From contig DATLAN010000613.1 of the NCBI GenBank assembly GCA_035527455.1, positions 1 through 5,844 on the forward strand: a stretch of DNA of 5,844 bases. The letters run 5' to 3'. The notes below the pieces were generated by a model, which saw nothing but the letters and a program-made list of their open reading frames with translations, had not been told where the DNA came from and did no database searches. Source of the stretch: DATLAN01 sp035527455. Lineage in GTDB: Bacteria > Planctomycetota > Planctomycetia > Pirellulales > Thermoguttaceae. Position numbers and translations under genes: made by a program. Position 1 is the first letter of the stretch. Each line of letters opens with the position of its first letter. Below, piece by piece: positions 1-5,844 of this stretch.

Positions 1-1016
1 GGGGAATCGTCGCTCGGATACACTAAGGCGACCACGCATCCGCCCGTCATGGCAGGCTGTGGCTTGCGGGGAATCGTCGCTCGGATACACTGTTTCGGCC
101 CGGGTCGCCTTCCTGATGCGTGCTGTGGCTTGCGGGGAATCGTCGCTCGGATACACTCCATTCTCAGGAGCTACTCATGGCCACAGCGCTGTGGCTTGCG
201 GGGAATCGTCGCTCGGATACACTTTTCGGCCGTCGTCTTGACGGTCAACGTGTGCTGTGGCTTGCGGGGAATCGTCGCTCGGATACACTGAATTGCTTGC
301 TCCACTTCGGCGCTGTTCAGCTGTGGCTTGCGGGGAATCGTCGCTCGGATACACTCTTCGCAGACAGTAGCGTGCGTCCAGTCGTGCTGTGGCTTGCGGG
401 GAATCGTCGCTCGGATACACTTCGTAGTCGACGGTGGACGAATGAAGGACGGCTGTGGCTTGCGGGGAATCGTCGCTCGGATACACTTAGCCACCGAACT
501 CGGCCGATGGAACTGCTGCTGTGGCTTGCGGGGAATCGTCGCTCGGATACACTGATGGCAAGCGTGACAAAGCGTGGCGACCCGCTGTGGCTTGCGGGGA
601 ATCGTCGCTCGGATACACTCCAACCCGAGTGCCAGGCCGTCGATCTCGGCGCTGTGGCTTGCGGGGAATCGTCGCTCGGATACACTGACAGTCTCTACGG
701 ATCATCATGTTCGTCGCTGTGGCTTGCGGGGAATCGTCGCTCGGATACACTCCGAACGCGAAAGGGAGAAACGATGACCGAGCTGTGGCTTGCGGGGAAT
801 CGTCGCTCGGATACACTCGCCTCCTTCTCGTGTGTGCTAGGACCCGGGCTGTGGCTTGCGGGGAATCGTCGCTCGGATACACTTGGACAGGCGTAGAAGG
901 TTGCGCTGTTTTCGCTGTGGCTTGCGGGGAATCGTCGCTCGGATACACTTTCGCGGGCCTGGGGAGTGAACACCACACCGGCTGTGGCTTGCGGGGAATC
1001 GTCGCTCGGATACACT
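1..1016 (+). CRISPR. Type II-C CRISPR array, 16 repeats (first one partial) and 15 spacers
   Basis: The repeat is 36 bp, starts GCTGTGGCTTGC and ends CTCGGATACACT. The window opens inside a repeat (1-24 is repeat bases 13-36). Full copies start at 56, 122, 188, 254, 320, 386, 452, 518, 584, 651, 716, 782, 848, 914 and 981, and I see no base change among them. Spacers are 30 bp except those at 25-55, 620-650 and 950-980 (31 bp) and 687-715 (29 bp). The spacers are all different. The repeat has little self-complementarity, as expected when processing depends on tracrRNA. The strand is set by the anti-repeat at 5539-5574: it lies in a plus-strand RNA ending at an intrinsic terminator, so crRNA must be the plus-strand sequence. 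The array therefore runs towards cas2. A leader, if there is one, lies left of the window, because only 49 bp separate the last repeat from cas2. Confidence 0.99.
989..1016 (+). promoter_or_regulatory. Promoter-like element inside each repeat (last copy shown)
   Basis: Each repeat contains TTGCGG (repeat bases 9-14), a 16-bp spacer, and TACACT (bases 31-36). These match the sigma70 boxes at three of six and four of six positions. The last copy is given here; the same element recurs in every full repeat. In Neisseria meningitidis II-C arrays, a -10 box at the 3' end of each repeat starts transcription within the next spacer, and the position here is the same. The boxes are weak matches and there is no TG extension, so function is inferred only. 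Confidence 0.35.
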
Positions 1017-1065
1017 GCCTCGCCCGTAAACCACTGCACGGAAAGGCGTTGCGGCAAGGATCGCC
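1017..1065. other. Short gap between array and cas2 stop
   Basis: These 49 bp separate the last repeat from the cas2 stop codon. They hold no gene and no room for a typical leader. A weak 5-bp inverted repeat (AGGCG at 1044-1048, CGCCT at 1062-1066) has no T-run on either strand, so I see no convincing terminator between the two converging transcription units. Confidence 0.7.
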
Positions 1066-1410
1066 TCAGAAAAGCGTGAGCTGCGCGGGGGCTTCTTCGG
1101 GCGGTTCGCTCGATTTTCCAATGTAACTCTCCATCTTGCCGAATTGTCGGTCGGTGACCGCCAATAACCGGACATACCCCTCCGGAGGCAGAGCCGCCCG
1201 GATATGGTGGCGGTGCCTCGTCGCGATTTCTTCGCCCGCACAGTACCGCGCGTACACCGAGTACTGCAGCATCGAGAATCCCTGCTCGAGCAACAGCTTG
1301 CGGAAGCGGGCGTACCGTTTTCGGGCCTTCTTCGTAGTCACCGGCAGGTCGAACATCGCAAACAGCCACATGCCTCGGTACCCTGATAGCGTGTATTCTC
1401 CTCGTGGCAT
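1066..1410 (-). CDS. cas2: CRISPR-associated endonuclease Cas2 (type II)
   Basis: This is a 114-residue protein, a normal length for Cas2. Cas2 forms the dimeric core of the Cas1-Cas2 integrase that inserts new spacers next to a repeat. The first beta strand carries the family motif MFDLPV, with the conserved Asp at residue 21, followed by a basic helix and then LEQGFSMLQYSVYARYC at about 41-57, which is typical of type II Cas2. The C-terminus AQLTLF resembles the QLLLF tail of other type II-C Cas2 proteins. The start at 1410 keeps the stretch LSGYRGMW before the motif; an internal Met at 1371 would cut this off. The frame stays open upstream inside cas1, but that part is a shadow of cas1. 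The start lies 5 bp after the cas1 stop, with GGTGAT as a weak ribosome site, so translation is probably coupled to cas1. It is the last gene of the operon and its 3' end faces the array. Confidence 0.95.
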   Translation of the reverse strand: MPRGEYTLSGYRGMWLFAMFDLPVTTKKARKRYARFRKLLLEQGFSMLQYSVYARYCAGEEIATRHRHHIRAALPPEGYVRLLAVTDRQFGKMESYIGKSSEPPEEAPAQLTLF

Positions 1411-1415
1411 AGGGA

Positions 1416-2306
1416 TCACCAGTCGGGCAGTTCGAGTTTCTCCGCGTTGCCCAGGAAGACGTCGGCCAGCGAACAGGCCAGTCGGGCGACCACGTCGAAG
1501 AGCGTCCGCTGCTGGCCGTCGATCACGTAGCGGCCGGTCAACTGGCCGATGATCTCTTGTTTGGCCGCCGATTCGATCTCGGAAAACTCCTCGTGCGTGG
1601 CGACGTACTGGGCCACCGCCCGATCGACCGTGGGGCGAAACGGCTCCATCAGGTCGTCGGCCAGGCAATAGGCGTCGTAGCGGTTGTGGTGGTGGATGCC
1701 CAGCGACGGGTGCAGCCCGGCGCCGCAGACCGCCCGGGCGACGATCGCCCGCAGCACGGCGTAACCGTAGTTCAACAGCAGGTTCTGGTCTTCGTTTTCG
1801 CGGTGGCGGCGGAAATCGGTATCGGCGAAGAGCACCGGCCAATAGCGCCTTGCGGCGCGGGCTTCGACGTTGGCCGGATCGCCCGAGCGGACCAGACCGA
1901 CCAGCGCCCGCAGGCCGGCGTCGGTGCCGTGCAGGGCTTCGAGCGTCTCGGCCTGGGCCTTGATCTTGGCCCGGACCACTTGTCGCCAGAGCCGTTTTTG
2001 CACGGGCAGGGCCACCCGCGCCTGGGCGGCGAAGTGCTGGGTCTGGGCGTGATGGGCGACCAGCGGGAGGAACATGCCGACGGGCAGGTGTCGTCGGTTG
2101 CAGGCGATGAAGGCCCCGCCCGCCTCGGCCAGCCCGGCCAACACGGCCTGGGTGTAGCTCACCTGCGGATGCGAGACGATCAACACGGCCAGATCGGCCA
2201 GGGGCATGGAGACGTCGGGCATTTCCCGCCGCTGGACGACCAGTTGTCTCAGCCGCACGTTCAGCCGCGCCGGGTTCTCGGAGAAATCCAGGATGCGGTC
2301 AGTCAT
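1416..2306 (-). CDS. cas1: CRISPR-associated integrase Cas1 (type II)
   Basis: This 296-residue protein has the usual length of type II Cas1. Cas1 catalyses the strand transfers that join a new spacer to the leader-end repeat, working as a Cas1-Cas2 complex and, in type II, with Cas9 helping choose spacers with a proper PAM. The N-terminal beta domain contains LAVLIVSHPQVSYTQAVL (about 39-56). The alpha domain carries the metal-binding triad in its usual context: Glu148 in NVEARAARRYW, a His in GIHHHNRYD (most likely His205) and Glu221 in DDLMEPFRP. The start codon ATG overlaps the cas9 stop in ATGACTGA, an 8-bp overlap that implies translational coupling. There is no strong ribosome site of its own. 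Nothing suggests truncation. The long opposite-strand frame across this gene is a GC-rich shadow. Confidence 0.97.
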   Translation of the reverse strand: MTDRILDFSENPARLNVRLRQLVVQRREMPDVSMPLADLAVLIVSHPQVSYTQAVLAGLAEAGGAFIACNRRHLPVGMFLPLVAHHAQTQHFAAQARVALPVQKRLWRQVVRAKIKAQAETLEALHGTDAGLRALVGLVRSGDPANVEARAARRYWPVLFADTDFRRHRENEDQNLLLNYGYAVLRAIVARAVCGAGLHPSLGIHHHNRYDAYCLADDLMEPFRPTVDRAVAQYVATHEEFSEIESAAKQEIIGQLTGRYVIDGQQRTLFDVVARLACSLADVFLGNAEKLELPDW

Positions 2307-5300
2307 TTGCCGGGAAGACGTTGCCTAAGGGGTCAATGGCAACCTTCCGTGCGTTGGCCTTTCGTAGTGAGTCGGCGGAAAGCGAAAGCCCCGCCCTCCC
2401 TCCTTCTACCTGCCTTAATAGCGTAATCGGGCGGGCATCGTTATGCAAACGATATTCTACTTTTTTTCCCGAGATAACGGTAACCCTCACCAGCCGTCTT
2501 TGGCCATTGTCGCCATCCAGTTCCAGATATTCTCCACCCGCGAGCGAGAACTTGAACTTGGTTCCCGGGCCGTGATCGCGTTGAACGACGGGCTTCTTCT
2601 CTCGCGCCCGGACTCGGGCCGCCGCCTCCATGAGCGTGACCGTCTTGGCCTCCCATCGTGTTTCGTTCCCGACCTTGTCCAGCACGGCATATATTTCCAT
2701 GTGGTGGTTGCTGCCGGGCGCCACATAGCGGGGCGAGTCGGCACTGCCCAATCGCACGACGGTGAGGCGTTTTTTCACGCGGGCCTTGTGAATGAAGATC
2801 CGCCGTCCGTCGCCGGTGGCGAGATAGGGGTGATTGCCGAGATCGGCAAAGACCTTCTTCGGTTCCCCGCCGATCTGCTCCAGCTTGGCGTTGACCAGCC
2901 CGCGGATCGTGTCGTCAACGATGTTCTTAACCTCTTGGGCCGACATCTTATGCAGTGGCTTGCGGAAGTGGCGGTACTCGACTTCCTTCTTTCCGCTTGC
3001 GTCGCGCGACTGGTGGGCCTTGCTGTAATAGGTTTCGTCGTGCAACGCGCCGCTGACGCGGCGGTTGACGCGATAGGAAATGTTGACGGCTTCGATGGCG
3101 TTGCGCGTATCATCCAGGAGCGTGGACCAGGGTTTTTCGATGGGCGTGAAGAGGCGGTGGCCGCGTTGCCGGGCCAACTCGGCGGAATCGCTCAGCGCCT
3201 TGACCGTGGCGGGGCTGGTCAGGGCGATCACCACGGCATCGACGGCGTGGTGGCGGTGGTCCTCGCGGTTCTTCTCGTCGCCACCGTCGTTGAGGATGGC
3301 GTTCAACCCCCACTCGTCGCGCAGGTAGGCGGTCACGCCGCCGGCGCTGACCTGCACGCGGCGCGTATGATGGGCGTCGATCTGCCCGCCGAAGAGCAGC
3401 CCGACGTACTCGGCGGCCAGCTTCGACATGTAGCGGGTGTCCTGCAACTGTCGGGTTGCCCAATCGTCGTCCAGTTGCTCTTGCTGGAACTTCCGGAGCT
3501 TGCCGTAAGCCGCCGAGCCGCGAAATCGCTTCACCCGCGCGATCATCTCGTGCCACTGCTGCTCGTTCGCGGAGAATGCTTCATGGGGCGTGCGGTTCTG
3601 CTTCACGTCGCGGTTGAAAGGGATGTCGCAAAGGGTCTTGTTCATGAAGGAGTTGTCCAGCGAGCGGCTGAAGGGAATGATATGCTCGATATCGAACTGC
3701 GGGTGCGGCCCCAGCAGCGTTCCCATGCAGATGGGCTTGCCGGTGTACGGGCATCCCCAATTGCACTCGTTCGCCAGCAGGACCTTGAGGATGTCGCTGC
3801 GTCTCGGCTCGGCGATGCCGAGTTCGGTCTTGGCGCGGATTTCCTCGCGGGCCTCGTCGCGGGCCTTTTCGTTCTGCCGGTTCTTCTTGGTGATGTCCTC
3901 GCGCTGCTGGCGCGAACGCTTCAGGTCGCGGGCCAGTTCGACGCGGACCGTTTCCGGCTTGCCATATTCCCGGATAATCGCGTTTGCCGCGCGGCGCAAC
4001 TCCGTCAGGCCGCGGCAGACGACGGGATTGCGCAACTGCGGCACGGCTTCGAGTACCGGCGGCAGCGAGTCGTAGACCTTCTGCCCGCCGCGATACTCGC
4101 CGTAAACCTGTTTCTTGGCGGCGGCAAACCGCATGCCTTCCTGCATCCACGGAAGCAACTGCTGTATCGCCTCGCGCGAAAGCGAAGCGTAGCCGTCCTC
4201 GAGCGTCAGGTCGGCCAGGTCCTCGGCCTTCTCCGGCGAGATGCCGTAGCGCGCCGTCAGCCGCCGCGCCAAGGCGTCCCTGTTCTCATACTCGATCAAG
4301 TCATCCACGACCGCGGAAAGCTGGTCGGGCGAGAGTTCTCCGTATTCGTGGCCGAGGACCTTTAAGAGCTTCGCGTTGGTGGCGTTGCCCTTGATCTTCT
4401 TCTCGCCCCCGGCCTCCAGGTTGAACAGGTAATCGGCCTCGGAACCTTTGGGTTTCTTCAATCGGAGCTTCGATCGCATGCTCTTGAAGGCGATTTCGGC
4501 ATGGGTCTCGAGCAATTCGATGAGCTTGGCGCGCAAGTCGGCGTGGGCGGGCTCGTTGAGGCCCCAGATTTCTCCGTCGGGAGTCTGGATTTCCAGGTCG
4601 TTGACCTTCTGTATGTAGCGGAATCGCTGGTTCTCGAGGCATCCGCGCGGAGCGCGGCGGTGGTCGGGCTCCAATTCGCACATGCCGATCCGATGCCTCT
4701 GGGACTTCAGCGGCCGCTGGTGGAAGACGGCTTGGTGGATACGCTGCTTCCACTCGTCGGTCAGCGTGGGATGGTGGGGCGCTTGGGCCGCCCAGATCTC
4801 CTCGAACTCCTCAAGGTACATTTGCCTGGCGGTCCACCGGTTGCGGATGGGCTCTTGCTCGGGGTCGAGGCCGGCGAAGTATTCGCCCAGCGTGCGCGCG
4901 CCGCACTGCTCGATCTTCTGCTGCAATTCCACAATGCCCGCCTTGACCTTCCCTTCCTCTTCATCGCTCTTGCCGACCGACTTGCGATTGCTCAGAAACC
5001 CGCGCCGCTGCGCAAGATGGAAGAGCGCCCGACCGAAGGCGAACGGCGGCAATGGCTGGTCCAAGGCCAGCGCGCGCAGGCTATAAGGGAGCAAGTGCCC
5101 GGCCACGCGGTCGCGATCGGGGATGTGTGTCTTCGCCAATTCGGCGTCCAGTTCGTAGAGCAGTTCGTGGCGCTGTTGGGGGGTACGCGCTTCGCCGGCC
5201 GGCAGCAGCCCCGCTTTCCGCAACAAATTGAAGACCTTATTCAGCCGCCGGCCGCGACGCCAAAGTTGGCGGCGCTGCAAGCGGGCCTGCCGCCGCTTGG

Positions 5301-5487
5301 TGTTGCCCGATTCGTCCTTGCCCGCCGAAATCTTCGTTTCGCTCCCCACGCCGCTATCGAAACAGCGGACCCCGGCCCGTCGCACCCCGCAGGGCCAGCC
5401 ATCCACGTCGAGGTCAATCACGGCCCAACCGACCGATTGCACCCCCAAGTCGATCCCCAGAATGTACGGTTTGGCGGACTGAACCAT
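2299..5487 (-). CDS. cas9: Cas9 RNA-guided DNA endonuclease, type II-C, 1062 aa
   Basis: Cas9 uses a crRNA-tracrRNA pair to cut double-stranded DNA next to a PAM. Numbering from the ATG at 5487: RuvC-I is ILGIDLGVQSVGWAV with catalytic Asp13; an arginine-rich bridge helix covers about 62-87; a compact recognition lobe covers about 90-490; RuvC-II is VRVELARDL with Glu517; HNH spans about 565-665, with the core DIEHIIPFSRSLDNSFMNK, His602 as general base and Asn625 lying 23 residues on, as Asn863 lies from His840 in SpCas9; RuvC-III is HRHHAVDAVVIA with His747 and Asp750; about 800-1062 is the WED and PAM-interacting region, including HHMEIY. Glu601 stands where SpCas9 has Asp839. The start is preceded by AGGAG at 6 bp. 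The frame stays open upstream to 5706, but that would read through the tracrRNA gene and put residues ahead of RuvC-I, so it is rejected. Its length, and the lack of csn2 and cas4, fit II-C. It is the first gene of cas9-cas1-cas2 and appears intact. The PAM cannot be read from sequence alone. Confidence 0.98.
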   Translation of the reverse strand: MVQSAKPYILGIDLGVQSVGWAVIDLDVDGWPCGVRRAGVRCFDSGVGSETKISAGKDESGNTKRRQARLQRRQLWRRGRRLNKVFNLLRKAGLLPAGEARTPQQRHELLYELDAELAKTHIPDRDRVAGHLLPYSLRALALDQPLPPFAFGRALFHLAQRRGFLSNRKSVGKSDEEEGKVKAGIVELQQKIEQCGARTLGEYFAGLDPEQEPIRNRWTARQMYLEEFEEIWAAQAPHHPTLTDEWKQRIHQAVFHQRPLKSQRHRIGMCELEPDHRRAPRGCLENQRFRYIQKVNDLEIQTPDGEIWGLNEPAHADLRAKLIELLETHAEIAFKSMRSKLRLKKPKGSEADYLFNLEAGGEKKIKGNATNAKLLKVLGHEYGELSPDQLSAVVDDLIEYENRDALARRLTARYGISPEKAEDLADLTLEDGYASLSREAIQQLLPWMQEGMRFAAAKKQVYGEYRGGQKVYDSLPPVLEAVPQLRNPVVCRGLTELRRAANAIIREYGKPETVRVELARDLKRSRQQREDITKKNRQNEKARDEAREEIRAKTELGIAEPRRSDILKVLLANECNWGCPYTGKPICMGTLLGPHPQFDIEHIIPFSRSLDNSFMNKTLCDIPFNRDVKQNRTPHEAFSANEQQWHEMIARVKRFRGSAAYGKLRKFQQEQLDDDWATRQLQDTRYMSKLAAEYVGLLFGGQIDAHHTRRVQVSAGGVTAYLRDEWGLNAILNDGGDEKNREDHRHHAVDAVVIALTSPATVKALSDSAELARQRGHRLFTPIEKPWSTLLDDTRNAIEAVNISYRVNRRVSGALHDETYYSKAHQSRDASGKKEVEYRHFRKPLHKMSAQEVKNIVDDTIRGLVNAKLEQIGGEPKKVFADLGNHPYLATGDGRRIFIHKARVKKRLTVVRLGSADSPRYVAPGSNHHMEIYAVLDKVGNETRWEAKTVTLMEAAARVRAREKKPVVQRDHGPGTKFKFSLAGGEYLELDGDNGQRRLVRVTVISGKKVEYRLHNDARPITLLRQVEGGRAGLSLSADSLRKANARKVAIDPLGNVFPAND

Positions 5488-5493
5488 TTTTTG

Positions 5494-5498
5494 CTCCT
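5494..5498 (-). promoter_or_regulatory. Ribosome binding site of cas9
   Basis: On the minus strand, AGGAG lies six bases before the ATG at 5487. It supports this start over the open frame further upstream. It sits five bases from the -35 box of the divergent tracrRNA promoter. Confidence 0.85.
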
Positions 5499-5503
5499 GC
5501 CCA

Positions 5504-5532
5504 TTGACGGCGTTGAAAAGGGATGATAAAAT
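5504..5532 (+). promoter_or_regulatory. Sigma70-like promoter of the tracrRNA gene
   Basis: TTGACG (5504-5509) and TAAAAT (5527-5532) each match the sigma70 consensus at five of six positions, with the optimal 17-bp spacing. The predicted start, seven bases past the -10 box, is A5539, the first base of the anti-repeat. The promoter lies within the cas9 5' leader and points away from cas9. Confidence 0.85.
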
Positions 5533-5538
5533 GTTGCC

Positions 5539-5566
5539 AGTGTATCCGAGCGACGATTGCCCACAA
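5539..5566 (-). promoter_or_regulatory. Possible cas9 operon promoter within the anti-repeat
   Basis: Read on the minus strand, the anti-repeat keeps the repeat's promoter-like pattern: TTGTGG (5566-5561), 16 bp, then TACACT (5544-5539). It would start a cas9 transcript near 5532 with a leader of about 45 nt containing the AGGAG site. I saw no better promoter between here and 5844. The match is weak, so this is a suggestion only. Confidence 0.3.
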
Positions 5567-5574
5567 GTCACAGT
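5539..5574 (+). repeat. Anti-repeat (diverged reverse copy of the CRISPR repeat)
   Basis: This matches the reverse complement of the repeat at 32 of 36 positions. The first 20 bases are identical; the four differences are at 5559, 5563, 5568 and 5574. Two of the four changes still allow G-U pairing in RNA, which suggests selection for pairing rather than decay. Confidence 0.95.
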
Positions 5575-5622
5575 AACGTGGACTTTCGTCCGCGCAAGGT
5601 TCTGCTCGCAAGAGCATCCTCG

Positions 5623-5649
5623 GACGCCCCTCCGCGGGGCGTCTTTTTT
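5623..5649 (+). terminator. Intrinsic terminator of tracrRNA
   Basis: GACGCCCC (5623-5630) pairs perfectly with GGGGCGTC (5636-5643) across a 5-base loop, followed by six Ts (5644-5649). The T-run is on the plus strand only, which fixes the direction of the tracrRNA gene. Confidence 0.93.
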
Positions 5650-5844
5650 GCGCTCGTTCCCGCCAAGCCCCCTTGCAGACCGTCCTGCCCGTGAACAGTT
5701 CGGCACTGGTCGTCAGGTGGAAGCCATTCTAGCTCCAAGTGGCCGGTATTGCGAGGGGCCGCGGCTGCTTGCTGGCCCGATTTCCGGGGTAGAAAACGGC
5801 CGGGCAATAGGATATGTGTGTATACGAGCCTTTCCAGGCGTGAA
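5650..5844. other. Right flank with no recognisable gene
   Basis: These 195 bp hold no coding sequence I can support. The only frames are short, lack family motifs and overlap the tracrRNA gene. The last 27 bases include GTGTATACGAGC (5818-5829), which matches part of the anti-repeat at 11 of 12 positions but could be chance. Confidence 0.6.

Larger units (their letters stand above)
5539..5649 (+). ncRNA. tracrRNA, about 111 nt
   Basis: The RNA begins with a 36-nt anti-repeat (5539-5574). This can form 32 Watson-Crick pairs and two G-U pairs with the crRNA repeat, leaving a G-G mismatch at repeat base 16 and an A-C mismatch at base 12. The tail then folds into three hairpins. The first is CGUGGAC/GUCCGCG (5577-5594), seven pairs with one G-U and a UUUC loop, placed like the nexus. 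The second is UGCUC-GCAA-GAGCA (5603-5616), closed by a GNRA tetraloop. The third is the terminator hairpin (5623-5643) with six Us. tracrRNA pairs with the precursor crRNA, lets RNase III process it, and anchors the guide in Cas9. Placement upstream of cas9 on the other strand is seen in other II-C loci. The ends are inferred from promoter and terminator. Confidence 0.93.

Noticed and set aside
1017..1065. csn2, cas4 or other type II accessory gene near the array
   Set aside because: The gap is only 49 bp, and every other gene-sized stretch in the window is cas9, cas1 or cas2; a gene left of the window cannot be excluded.
1044..1066. Hairpin between array and cas2 as a terminator
   Set aside because: Only five pairs around a 13-base loop and no T-run on either strand.
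49..1369. Several long open frames across the array on both strands, with a protein motif repeating every 22 residues
   Set aside because: The 66-bp repeat-plus-spacer period is a multiple of three, so a frame open in one unit tends to stay open. These are translations of the CRISPR repeat, not a repeat protein.
1411..1842. N-terminal extension of Cas2 into cas1
   Set aside because: The extra residues are Arg/Pro/Gly-rich out-of-frame reading of cas1. Cas2 homologues start close to the ATG at 1410.
1557..2426. 289-residue open frame on the plus strand opposite cas1
   Set aside because: It is antisense to a complete cas1 and runs into the cas9 end, with low-complexity Gly/Gln/Val-rich composition and no motif.
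2443..4365. 640-residue open frame on the plus strand opposite cas9
   Set aside because: It is fully antisense to intact Cas9 motifs and is a shadow of GC-rich codons; no domain is recognisable.
5488..5706. 73-residue N-terminal extension of Cas9 from a start at 5706
   Set aside because: It would translate across the tracrRNA terminator, hairpins and anti-repeat, has no family similarity, and the ATG at 5487 has a good AGGAG site directly ahead of RuvC-I.

Overview
This window is a nearly complete type II-C CRISPR-Cas locus from a GC-rich bacterium. The left part is a CRISPR array (1-1016, running off the left edge). Then come cas2, cas1 and cas9, all on the minus strand (1066-5487). A divergently transcribed tracrRNA gene (about 5539-5649, plus strand) has its own sigma70-like promoter and an intrinsic terminator. 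Only cas9, cas1 and cas2 are present. No csn2 or cas4 lies between cas2 and the array (49 bp), and Cas9 is short (1062 aa); both point to subtype II-C. The host cannot be named from this window. High GC, the cas gene sequences and the GC-rich repeat would suit a planctomycete or an uncultivated environmental lineage, but that is an impression, not a demonstration.

Layout: the array has one partial and fifteen full copies of an identical 36-bp repeat, with fifteen spacers of 29-31 bp. A plus-strand copy of the repeat's reverse complement, matching at 32 of 36 positions, lies just upstream of cas9. It is followed by two small hairpins and a GC-rich hairpin with six Ts. This anti-repeat fixes the orientation: tracrRNA is read on the plus strand, so crRNAs must also be read on the plus strand, towards cas2 and head-on to the cas operon. 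The layout (tracrRNA, cas9, cas1, cas2, convergent array) resembles that of Neisseria meningitidis. As in Neisseria, the repeats may carry their own promoters: each contains TTGCGG, 16 bp, then TACACT at its 3' end.

How it should work: the precursor crRNA pairs with tracrRNA, the duplex is expected to be cut by host RNase III, and Cas9 uses the dual guide to cut DNA with its RuvC and HNH sites, all of whose expected motifs are present. Cas1 and Cas2 insert new spacers. cas9 and cas1 overlap by 8 bp, and cas1 and cas2 are 5 bp apart, so the three genes are very probably one operon. The locus looks intact: no frameshift is seen, and every full repeat is identical. The most useful content is the compact Cas9 together with its matching, fully readable tracrRNA and repeat.
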